A DNA stretch of 11,674 bases from Acidobacteriota bacterium. GTDB taxonomy: Bacteria > Acidobacteriota > Vicinamibacteria > Vicinamibacterales > UBA2999. The notes under the pieces were generated by a model, which did not search any database, was not told the DNA's origin, and saw nothing but the letters and a program-made list of their open reading frames with translations. Below are positions 1-5,833 of the stretch, one piece after another. The stretch spans positions 1-11,674 of the forward strand of contig CANIAI010000028.1 in assembly GCA_947465275.1 (NCBI GenBank). The letters run 5' to 3'. Every line of letters begins with the position of its first letter. Within the stretch, counting starts at the first letter, position 1. The position numbers and the translations under genes are program-made.

Positions 1-216
1 GTGATGGATAGCTACGAACTGGCGGGACGCCTCAGGCAGGTGCCGGCGCTCGCCGAGATGCGCCTCATCGCGGTGACCGGCTACGGGCAGGAATCAGATC
101 GGCTGCGCGCGCGCGAGGCCGGCTGCCATCACCACATGGTGAAGCCGGTCGACCTCGACTGCCTCTACGGCCTGCTCGACGACGTGGTGCCGGTGGGCGG
201 CAGCCCGGCCGGCTGA
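1..216 (+). CDS. Receiver (REC) domain protein, C-terminal fragment, probably of a hybrid histidine kinase
   Basis: The reading frame is open from the left edge and ends at TGA 214-216, so only the last 71 codons are present. They match the second half of a CheY-like receiver. VMD-SYEL near the start corresponds to the PxMDGxEL stretch after the phosphorylated Asp, which lies off the window. AVTGYG holds the conserved switch Thr and VKPVD the conserved Lys. The usual Gly of MDG is Ser here. The form AVTGYGQESDR...AREAG...VKPVDLD is typical of receivers at the C-terminus of hybrid sensor kinases, which is why I favour that over a single-domain regulator, but the N-terminal part is not visible. 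The last 52 bp overlap the convergent AI-2E-family gene. No output domain follows the receiver. Confidence 0.85.
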   Translation: MMDSYELAGRLRQVPALAEMRLIAVTGYGQESDRLRAREAGCHHHMVKPVDLDCLYGLLDDVVPVGGSPAG

Positions 217-1205
217 CTGTATTCCTCGCGGTACATGCGCAGCAGCACGAAGAAGTAGGAGATCGAGAGGGGACCGAGCAGCAGGCCGAGCAGTCCGAAC
301 ACGTTCAGCCCGGCGAAGGCGCCGACCAGCGTGATCATCGGGTGCACGTCCGAGATCCGCTGCCCCACCATCGGCCGCACGACGTTGTCGACCGTCGACA
401 CGATCACGCCGCAGAACGCGGCGAGCGCGATCGCGGCGCCGTACTGCCGGGTGATGAGCAGCGCGATCACGCCGGGAATCCAGACCACGGTGCTCCCGAA
501 GAGCGGCAGGACCGAGGCGATCGTGGCGACGACGCTCCAGAAGAGGGGGCTCGACAGCCCGACGGCCCAGAAGCCGAGGCCCACGAGGCTGCCCTGGATC
601 ACCGCGATGAGGACGCTGCCGAGGAGCGTGGCTCGCGTCGCGCTCTCGAAACGGGCGAGCAGCTCGTCGGCGTGCGCGGCCGAGAACGGGATGAACGGCC
701 GCACCGCTTCCCACGTCCCGCGGCCGTTCATGAGCAGGTAGTAGACGCCGAAGAGCGCGATGACCAGGTTCAGCACCGTCGACGCCGCGCCGCCGACGAA
801 GGCGGCGGCTTCGGCCGCCATCCAGCCCGTCGCGGTGCCGGCGAACTCGCCGAGGCGGGCGCCGACATCGAGCGGCCCGATGCGCAGTGTCGAGAGCCAG
901 GCGACGACGCCGCTCGCCTGCCCCCCCCGCACGGCGTCCGGGAGTTGCGTGACGACGACGCCCACGAGCCAGACCGCCGGCGCGATGATGAGCAGCGTGA
1001 TGCCGGTGATGACGAGCGCGGCGGCGAGTCCGCGTGACATGCGGCGCGTCAGGCGCGCGAAGATGGGCGCCGCCAGCACATGCAGCACGAGCGCGAGCAG
1101 CAGGCCGCCGCTGTAGGGGGCCACCAGCAGCAGCACGCCGAGCCCGACGGCGACGATGACACCGATGGCGACGCGCTGACGGATCGCGGGAGACGAGGAG
1201 AGCAT
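165..1205 (-). CDS. AI-2E family transporter (PerM/YdiK-like inner-membrane protein)
   Basis: A 346-residue polytopic membrane protein. Hydrophobic segments lie near residues 12-45 and 58-85, with a group of five or more between 140 and 335. Family hallmarks are visible in order: GVYYLL with a following polar loop, SVLPLFGS-VVWIPG, and the C-terminal NVVRPMVGQ, HPMITLVGAFAGL and LLGPL stretch. The family is annotated as exporters of small molecules (AI-2 in E. coli TqsA; Na+/H+ exchange in some members), so the substrate cannot be assigned here. I chose ATG 1205 because AGGGG lies 6 nt upstream and the protein then begins at the usual place before the first helix. ATG 1220 and ATG 1250 are in-frame alternatives. 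The stop (TAG, 165-167) lies inside the convergent receiver gene, so the tail of about 17 residues (PTGTTSSSRP-like) is read from bases shared with that gene. Confidence 0.93.
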   Translation of the reverse strand: MLSSSPAIRQRVAIGVIVAVGLGVLLLVAPYSGGLLLALVLHVLAAPIFARLTRRMSRGLAAALVITGITLLIIAPAVWLVGVVVTQLPDAVRGGQASGVVAWLSTLRIGPLDVGARLGEFAGTATGWMAAEAAAFVGGAASTVLNLVIALFGVYYLLMNGRGTWEAVRPFIPFSAAHADELLARFESATRATLLGSVLIAVIQGSLVGLGFWAVGLSSPLFWSVVATIASVLPLFGSTVVWIPGVIALLITRQYGAAIALAAFCGVIVSTVDNVVRPMVGQRISDVHPMITLVGAFAGLNVFGLLGLLLGPLSISYFFVLLRMYREEYSQPAGLPPTGTTSSSRP

Positions 1206-1227
1206 CGGGAGCCCCTGCATACTAGCA
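1206..1227 (-). promoter_or_regulatory. Putative extended -10 promoter of the AI-2E-family gene
   Basis: Minus-strand TGC-TAGTAT (TAGTAT at 1224-1219) resembles an extended -10 element, with 13 nt to ATG 1205. AGGGG lies within those 13 nt. Transcription would begin only a few bases before the ATG. No convincing -35 is seen. The assignment rests on position and motif only. Confidence 0.35.
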
Positions 1228-1304
1228 GCAGCCCGGCAGTCCGCCGGCATGCCGCCACGGCCGGCGACAGCCTGACGGCACGCGCCGTGCTGCCAATCGC
1301 GGGC

Positions 1305-1496
1305 ATGCCGACACGCGAGAACCAGCCGGGGCAGACGCCCGGGCGTACGCCGGACGACCCGCCCCCGACGGTGCCGCCCACCCCTGAGCCGCCCCCGTCG
1401 GTGCCGCCGACGGAACCGACCCCCGAGCCGGTGCGAGACCCGCCGCCCGATGGCAACCCGACTGGGCCGTACATCGTGGAACCGGTCGAACCATAG
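1305..1496 (+). CDS. Small proline-rich hypothetical protein
   Basis: A 63-residue frame starting MPTRENQPG and ending IVEPVEP. Over one third of residues are proline, with Thr, Glu and Asp making up most of the rest. There is no signal peptide, membrane segment or catalytic motif, so it should be disordered and acidic. Two in-frame 10-residue units, PPPTVPPTPE and PPPSVPPTEP, follow each other at residues 19-38. It is followed after 4 bp by the GNAT gene, which suggests co-transcription. No clear Shine-Dalgarno site precedes ATG 1305. The function is unknown. High GC makes spurious Pro/Arg frames common, so the main support is the fit between AI-2E and GNAT, the sharp stop just before the next ATG, and the resemblance to short PPTPPP-type proteins of other bacteria. 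Confidence 0.5.
   Translation: MPTRENQPGQTPGRTPDDPPPTVPPTPEPPPSVPPTEPTPEPVRDPPPDGNPTGPYIVEPVEP
1359..1409 (+). repeat. 30-bp tandem duplication inside the proline-rich gene
   Basis: CCGCCCCCGACGGTGCCGCC at 1359 recurs at 1389 as CCGCCCCCGTCGGTGCCGCC. The spacing is exactly 30 bp with one mismatch in these 20 bases. The period keeps frame and gives the two 10-residue PPPxVPPT units. This is consistent with slippage or unequal exchange within a low-complexity coding sequence. Confidence 0.75.
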
Positions 1497-1500
1497 CGGT

Positions 1501-1773
1501 ATGGAGATTCAGGACAACCGTACGGCGCACCAGTTCGAACTGCCGGTGACCGGCGGGGTCGCCCGGTTGGAATACCGGCGCACGCCGCACGCGCTTGTGC
1601 TGTTGCACACCGAGGTCCCCGAGTCGGCGCGCGGTGGTGGAGTGGGCGGGCGGCTCGTCGACGCCGCGCTGCAGGCCGCCAGGGCCGAGGGGCTCACCGT
1701 GACGCCGCTCTGTCCCTTCGCCCGGGCGCACATGGAGGCGCATGGTGACGCGACGGGCCGTCCGTCGCCCTGA
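1501..1773 (+). CDS. Small GNAT-like N-acetyltransferase (COG2388/NATD1 type)
   Basis: 90 residues. Visible in order: an N-terminal strand pair with ARLEYRR, then LVLLHTEVPESARGGGVGGRLVDAAL, then LTVTPLCPFARAHMEAH. The ARGGGVGGRLV segment is the acetyl-CoA-binding R/Q-x-x-G-x-G/A motif of GNAT folds. HTEVPE...RGxGxG...PLCPF is the signature of the very short COG2388 family (bacterial YidJ-type, eukaryotic NATD1), whose members are usually 90-110 residues. The substrate is unknown for the family. An in-frame upstream start at 1450 would overlap the proline-rich gene, so ATG 1501 is preferred: it begins the conserved fold and sits 4 bp after the preceding stop. No strong Shine-Dalgarno site is present, so translation may be coupled to the upstream gene. 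Confidence 0.85.
   Translation: MEIQDNRTAHQFELPVTGGVARLEYRRTPHALVLLHTEVPESARGGGVGGRLVDAALQAARAEGLTVTPLCPFARAHMEAHGDATGRPSP
1750..1768 (+). other. Perfect 7-bp hairpin at the 3' end of the GNAT gene
   Basis: GCGACGG (1750-1756), loop GCCGT, CCGTCGC (1762-1768) form a perfect stem ending just before the stop codon (1771-1773). No T-run follows, so it is not a standard intrinsic terminator. It could protect the transcript end or aid Rho-dependent termination. Confidence 0.3.
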
Positions 1774-1929
1774 CGCCTTGTGAAGCGGAGGGGCGGCCGT
1801 CCGATTCCATGCGGGTAGTGGAGAAGCCCGGATACACACGGTTCACCAGGACCACGAAGCGGGTCATTCCGCAGGAAGACTATCCACCGTTACCGATGAC
1901 CTCCCCCCGATCGACCCATCAAGCTGATC

Positions 1930-2256
1930 GTGCGCCGTGGCGCCCTTCGCCGATTCCACAAGCTGAAGCAGGAAACCCAGGAGCTGCCTGTCGAGGTGAC
2001 CTGGGATCGCCGGACGGAAGACCGTCGCGCGACGCCACCCGACGAGGCGGTGACCGACCGTCGCACGAGCGACCGTCGCAGGAAGCCGTCGTTCACCTGG
2101 GAGCTGGCCGACTTCGTGGTGGTCCCGGGCTCGGAGACCGACGCCGGCGACGACACCGATAGCGCCGAACCGCAGGCGACGCAGCAGCCGATCCCCGAGG
2201 GGGTCGAACTGGGGCCGCGTCCGCTCGAACAGCGGGCCCGCCGCAAGTCGCGCTAG
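1930..2256 (+). CDS. Small Arg/Asp-rich hypothetical protein with duplicated DRRTxDRR motif
   Basis: 108 residues from GTG 1930. A basic N-terminus (RRGALRRFHKLKQE) precedes WDRRTEDRR (25-33) and TDRRTSDRR (42-50). Then comes the hydrophobic FTWELADFVVV (55-65), an acidic stretch (ETDAGDDTDSAE) and a basic C-terminus. It has no signal peptide or membrane segment, and I do not recognise a named family. The frame is open upstream to 1900 without an ATG, reading PPPDRPIKLIV before GTG. An ATC (1918) or CTG (1924) start is possible, and no Shine-Dalgarno site decides it. The stop TAG is contained in CTAG 2253-2256, which is also the stop of the convergent LLM gene. This fit supports the frame. 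The 156-bp gap before it (1774-1929) shows no other gene that I can support. Confidence 0.65.
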   Translation: MRRGALRRFHKLKQETQELPVEVTWDRRTEDRRATPPDEAVTDRRTSDRRRKPSFTWELADFVVVPGSETDAGDDTDSAEPQATQQPIPEGVELGPRPLEQRARRKSR

Positions 2257-3254
2257 GCGGCTCCGGACAGGCCGGCCACGCGCGCGACGCGCTCGTAGTG
2301 CGCGATCCGCTCGCGCCGGTAGGGAATCAGCGACGAGAGGATGATCTCGTCGGCGCCGCTCTCGTCCGCCAGCCGTTCCAGCCCCGCTCGCACCCGCTCG
2401 GGGCCGCCGATGATGGCGCCCCGCAGGAACTCGTCGACGATCGCCTGCTCGTCGGGCGAGTACGCGTAGGCGAGCGCTTCCTCGAGGGTCGGGATCGGCG
2501 CCCGCCGCCCGGTCCGGATGCGCACCACCGACAACCGCACCGGCGCCGCGAGCTGTTCCGCATGCGCGTCGTCCTCCCCGCAGATCACTGTCACCGCGAG
2601 CATCGCGTAGGAACGCGCGAGCGAGGACGACGGGCTGAAGTGCTTGCGGTAGAAGCCGAGCGCCGCGTGGGCGTTGCGCATGGCGAAGTGCCCGGCGAAC
2701 GCGTAACGCAGCCCGAACGAGGCGGCCAGCTCGGCGCCGCCCAGCGATGAGCCGAGCATCCAGGTGGCGGGGAGCCGCACGTCGGTCGGCATCGGCCGAA
2801 TCTGGTGGAACGGGTGGCTCTCGGGGAAGGTGCCCTGGTCGAACGCGAACAGTTCGAGCAGCCGCTGGTTCGGGTCCTTCACCGGGTCACGCTGCAGCGC
2901 CGCCGCGGTGACCGGGTCGGTGCCGGGGGCGCGGCCGAGGCCGAGATCGATGCGGCCGGGGTGCAGCGCCTCGAGGGTCCGGAAGATTTCGACCACCCGC
3001 AGCGGATTGTGGTTCGGCAGCATGATGCCGCCTGCCCCCACGCGGATGCGCGACGTGACGGCCGCGATGTGCGCGATGAGCACCTCGGGGGCCGACGCGG
3101 CCACGTTGGCCATGTTGTGGTGTTCGGCCAGCCAGAACCGGGCGTAGCCCAGCGCGTCGCACGCCTGGGCCACGGCAACCGAGTCGCGCAGGGCGTCGCT
3201 TGGCAGGGCGCCGGTGGCCACCGGCGAGAGATCGAGGACGGACAGCGGAACCAC
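2253..3254 (-). CDS. LLM-class flavin-dependent oxidoreductase (luciferase-like monooxygenase, YhbW/MsnO8 type)
   Basis: 333 residues from GTG 3254. The N-terminal LSVLDLSP, then ARFWLAEHHNM (about residue 50), then RIRVGAGGIMLPNHNPLRVVE and RIDLGLGRAPGTDP are the defining blocks of the group that includes E. coli YhbW. The fold is a bacterial-luciferase TIM barrel using FMNH2. Later blocks MLGSSLGGAELAASFGLRYAFAGHF and the C-terminal GGPERVRAGLERLADESGADEIILSS also fit. The substrate is not predictable. The frame extends upstream to 3347, but the added residues are Arg/Pro-rich and unlike the family, while homologues start at MPLSVLDL. This favours GTG 3254. No Shine-Dalgarno site is present, but TACACT lies 5 nt upstream. 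It is convergent with the DRR protein and divergent from the EAL-HDOD gene. Confidence 0.95.
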   Translation of the reverse strand: MVPLSVLDLSPVATGALPSDALRDSVAVAQACDALGYARFWLAEHHNMANVAASAPEVLIAHIAAVTSRIRVGAGGIMLPNHNPLRVVEIFRTLEALHPGRIDLGLGRAPGTDPVTAAALQRDPVKDPNQRLLELFAFDQGTFPESHPFHQIRPMPTDVRLPATWMLGSSLGGAELAASFGLRYAFAGHFAMRNAHAALGFYRKHFSPSSSLARSYAMLAVTVICGEDDAHAEQLAAPVRLSVVRIRTGRRAPIPTLEEALAYAYSPDEQAIVDEFLRGAIIGGPERVRAGLERLADESGADEIILSSLIPYRRERIAHYERVARVAGLSGAA

Positions 3255-3265
3255 GCCCCAGTGTA
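3255..3265 (-). promoter_or_regulatory. Putative leaderless promoter (-10) of the LLM oxidoreductase gene
   Basis: Minus-strand TACACT (3265-3260), a TANNNT hexamer, followed by GGGGC and then GTG 3254. The 5-nt spacing places the transcription start at or next to the start codon. No clear -35 is seen. Confidence 0.4.
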
Positions 3266-3321
3266 CCCCCCGCCTTCGCCGGATTGCCGAGGGGAACCCA
3301 GCTGGCTTCGGCGGGGCAGGC

Positions 3322-4653
3322 ATGCGCATCGCTGCACGCACCCTCAATTTTCCGCCGCAACTGACGAATAACGATCACAGAGTGCACGATCCCTGGCTGA
3401 AGCCCGCGACGGTCAACTCCGACTCGCGCGAAGGCGTCTACGTGGCCCGGCAGCCGATCCTGAACGGCGCCGGGCAGGTGTTCGGGTACGAGCTGCTGTA
3501 CCGGGCTGGCGCCGAGGCGTCGACCTGCGTGGCGCCGACCGACCTGGCCGCGTCGCGCGTGCTCAACGACGCCGTGCTGTCGCTCGGGCTCGACAACCTC
3601 ACGAGCGGCAAGCGTGCCTTCATGAACCTGAGCCGCACGCTGCTGCTCAGCGACTACGCGACGCTGCTGCCCTCGAAGTCGGTGGTGCTCGAGGTGCTCG
3701 AGACGGTCGAGGTCGACGACATGATCGTGAAGGCGATCCGGACGCTGCGCGGCAAGGGCTACTCGGTCGCGCTCGACGACTTCGTGCTCGGCACCCCGGC
3801 CGACGTGCTGCTGCCCTACGTGAACTTCGTGAAGGTCGACGTCCTCAGCACGACGGCCGCCGACCGCGCGGCGATCCGGAAGGCGGTACCGAGCCCGGTG
3901 ACGCTGCTCGGCGAGAAGGTCGAGTCGGCCGAGATGTTCGAGGAACTCCGGCAGTCGGGCTTCCACCTGTTCCAGGGCTATTTCTTCTGCCGCCCCAAGA
4001 TGTTCACGGCGGGCGCGCTGTCGGCGCGCCGCATGGCGTACGCGCAGCTGCTCACCGCCCTCAACAACGACAACGTCACCGTCTCGCGTGTCGAAGACCT
4101 GATCAAGCACGATGCGTCGCTCAGCTACCGGGTGCTCCGCTGCGTGAACTCGGCCGCCTACGGTATCCGCCGGCAGATCCAGTCGATTCGGCAGGCGGTC
4201 GTGATGCTCGGCCTCGACCAGGTGCGCAAGTGGGCGTCGGTCTGGGCACTGGCCGGCCTGAACGAAGGATCGAGCGCGGAGCTGGTGACGGTGGCGATCC
4301 TGCGCGCCCGCTCGTGCGAGCTGCTGGCGCAGACGATCATGAGCCGCGAGGAAGCGGCCGAGTACTTCCTGCTCGGGCTCTCGTCGCTGCTCGACGTGAT
4401 CCTGCAGAAGCCGATGGAAGAGGCGCTCGACGACCTGCCGCTGCCCGACACGATTCGCGGGGCGCTGCTGGGGCAGCAGAACCGGCCGCGCGCCATTCTC
4501 GACGCCGTGATCACCTACGAGCGCGGGCAGTGGGACGAGGCGACGCGGCACGTCGCGCTCGCGAACATCCCGCCCGAGAGCCTGCCGATGGCGTATGCCG
4601 ATGCGTTGAAGTGGGCGCGCGAGCTGACGGCCACGTCGCGCCTCGCGGCCTGA
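3322..4653 (+). CDS. EAL and HDOD domain-containing signalling protein (YuxH-type, COG3434)
   Basis: 443 residues from ATG 3322. The EAL-like domain spans residues 40-230 (VARQPIL, GYELLYR) and the HDOD domain 235-430 (DASLSYRVLRCVNSAAYG, SIRQAVVMLG, RKWASVWAL). EAL hydrolyses cyclic di-GMP in active proteins. HDOD is a non-hydrolytic HD-fold signalling domain. The EAL positions expected to bind metal or act in catalysis are filled: E57, N102, E124, D152-D153, K171, E198, E201 and Q218. The loop after the DD pair is DDFVLGT instead of DDFGTG, so activity is uncertain. The usual LDDF, KVD and FQGYFF blocks of the family are present. GTG 3382 is an alternative start giving 423 residues. It is attractive because 3342-3381 has AT-rich third positions unlike the rest of the gene, though no Shine-Dalgarno site precedes it. 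ATG 3322 has GGGGCAGG upstream. Confidence 0.93.
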   Translation: MRIAARTLNFPPQLTNNDHRVHDPWLKPATVNSDSREGVYVARQPILNGAGQVFGYELLYRAGAEASTCVAPTDLAASRVLNDAVLSLGLDNLTSGKRAFMNLSRTLLLSDYATLLPSKSVVLEVLETVEVDDMIVKAIRTLRGKGYSVALDDFVLGTPADVLLPYVNFVKVDVLSTTAADRAAIRKAVPSPVTLLGEKVESAEMFEELRQSGFHLFQGYFFCRPKMFTAGALSARRMAYAQLLTALNNDNVTVSRVEDLIKHDASLSYRVLRCVNSAAYGIRRQIQSIRQAVVMLGLDQVRKWASVWALAGLNEGSSAELVTVAILRARSCELLAQTIMSREEAAEYFLLGLSSLLDVILQKPMEEALDDLPLPDTIRGALLGQQNRPRAILDAVITYERGQWDEATRHVALANIPPESLPMAYADALKWARELTATSRLAA

Positions 4654-4671
4654 CGTTTCCGTCGCGCGGCC

Positions 4672-5808
4672 TTACGGCTCGATCTGGGCGCTGACCGCGC
4701 TGCCGTCGCTGACGGATCCCTGCCCGCGGGTGACGACCAGCTCACCCGGCCGTAACCCCTCGAGAATCTCGACGCCCAGCTCGGTCGACGCGCCGGTCTT
4801 CACGGCGCGCCGGCGTGCGACGCCATCACGCACCACGAAGACGGCCTGGTCGCTGCCCGCGGCGCCGCGCCCTCCCACGAGGGCGTCTGGCGTCACGAAC
4901 GCGATGTTCCGCCGCTCCTCGCCGTCGATGTCGATCTCGATCGGCTGGTCGACCATCAGCGAGGCCGCCTCGAGCACCGACAGGCGGATGCGCAGGCGTC
5001 CCTCGGCATCGGGGATGCCCGACGGACGGTCGACGACGCGCAGCGGGATCGTGCGTCCGTCGATGAAGCCGGCGACGCGCGCGGAGGCGCCCGGGAGCAC
5101 GTGCGACGCGTCGACGCCGGGGACGAGCGCCATCACCTCGAGCCGCGCCGGATCGACGATGCGGAGCACCGGGTCGGTGGAGGAGGGCTGCGCGAGATCG
5201 CCCGGGTTGTGCAGCCGGTTGGCGACCAGCCCCGAGAACGGGGCGCGCACGATCGTCCGGGCGGCGGCCGCGGTCGCGCGTGCCTGCGCGTTCTGCGCCA
5301 CCATCAGCGCCGCCTGCGCGTCGGCGAGCTCGCGGTCCGCGGCATCCTGATCCACGCGCGGGACGAGCCCCCGCGTGACGAGGTCGCGCATGCGCGACTG
5401 CGCCACGCGCGCATTCTCGACCTGCGCCTGCAGCCGGTTCACCTCGGCCTGCTGGCGTGATGCCTCCTGCGCGGCAGCGGGCAGGTCGAAGCGGACGAGG
5501 AGGTCGCCGGCCGCGACCATCTCGCCTGCCTGGCGGGTCACCTCGACGACACGCGCCGGCTCGGGCGCGACGGCGAGGAACTCGGCGCCGTCGGCGGGCA
5601 CGACGACGCCGCTGGCGTGCAGCGTCATCCGGAACGCACCGGTCTGTACCGCGCGGGCCGACACGGGGACCACCTCATCCTCGGGGGCGGCCTCCTGGGT
5701 CGAGGTGCCGCCCGTCCGCCTGCAGCCGGTGGCGACGGACGAGGCGAGCAGCAGGACGAGCAGGGCGATGCTCGCGCGACGCGAAAGGGGCAGGCGACGT
5801 GACTCCAC
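4672..5808 (-). CDS. RND-family efflux transporter periplasmic adaptor subunit (membrane fusion lipoprotein)
   Basis: 378 residues from GTG 5808. A signal peptide (RRASIALLVLLLASS) ends in lipobox VATGC with Cys29, so the protein should be lipid-anchored and periplasmic. Order: first lipoyl half (about 75-110, VAPEPARVVEVTRQAGEMVAAGDLLVRFD), alpha-helical hairpin with coiled coil (111-183), second lipoyl half (about 184-218, VRAPFSGLVANR-HNPGDLA), beta-barrel (220-298), and membrane-proximal domain (300-378, ending with EGLRPGELVVTRGQGSVSDGSAV). Such proteins link an inner-membrane RND pump to an outer-membrane channel. None of the partners is next to it: both neighbours are on the other strand and unrelated, so it is monocistronic. 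The stop TAA (4672-4674) is 18 bp from the end of the EAL-HDOD gene. The start is 25 bp from the divergent molybdoenzyme. Confidence 0.94.
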   Translation of the reverse strand: MESRRLPLSRRASIALLVLLLASSVATGCRRTGGTSTQEAAPEDEVVPVSARAVQTGAFRMTLHASGVVVPADGAEFLAVAPEPARVVEVTRQAGEMVAAGDLLVRFDLPAAAQEASRQQAEVNRLQAQVENARVAQSRMRDLVTRGLVPRVDQDAADRELADAQAALMVAQNAQARATAAAARTIVRAPFSGLVANRLHNPGDLAQPSSTDPVLRIVDPARLEVMALVPGVDASHVLPGASARVAGFIDGRTIPLRVVDRPSGIPDAEGRLRIRLSVLEAASLMVDQPIEIDIDGEERRNIAFVTPDALVGGRGAAGSDQAVFVVRDGVARRRAVKTGASTELGVEILEGLRPGELVVTRGQGSVSDGSAVSAQIEP

Positions 5809-5827
5809 GGCAGGGTGATCTTATAGT
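5799..5827 (+). promoter_or_regulatory. Putative sigma70-type leaderless promoter of the molybdoenzyme gene
   Basis: GTGACT (5799-5804, 4 of 6 to TTGACA), a 17-bp spacer, then TATAGT (5822-5827, 5 of 6 to TATAAT). ATG 5834 follows 6 nt after the hexamer, so the mRNA would start at or almost at the ATG. No Shine-Dalgarno site is present. The -35 lies within the start of the divergent adaptor gene. Confidence 0.5.
5818..5825 (-). promoter_or_regulatory. Putative -10 element of the RND adaptor gene, overlapping the divergent -10
   Basis: Minus-strand TATAAGAT (5825-5818) contains TATAAG (5 of 6 to TATAAT) and TAAGAT (TANNNT). The latter ends 9 nt before GTG 5808. It overlaps the plus-strand TATAGT. 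No -35 is evident on this strand and there is no Shine-Dalgarno site. Confidence 0.4.
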
Positions 5828-5833
5828 CAGCAG

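Noticed and set aside
1750..1768. Intrinsic terminator after the acetyltransferase gene
   Set aside because: The 7-bp stem is perfect but no T-run follows, so it is listed only as a hairpin.
1809..2162. Alternative plus-strand frame starting MRVVEKPGYTRF before and across the DRR protein
   Set aside because: Its first 40 residues look plausible, but the rest is Arg/Gly/Pro-rich. The 1930-2256 frame has better composition and ends in the shared CTAG.
3268..3316. Inverted repeat CCCCGCC ... GGCGGGG between the LLM and EAL-HDOD starts
   Set aside because: Only 7 bp of pure G/C with a 35-bp spacer in GC-rich DNA; expected often by chance.
2887..4551. A 554-codon open frame on the minus strand, opposite the EAL-HDOD gene
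   Set aside because: It is His/Arg/Gln-rich low-complexity sequence produced by GC-rich codons of the real gene on the plus strand. No family resemblance.
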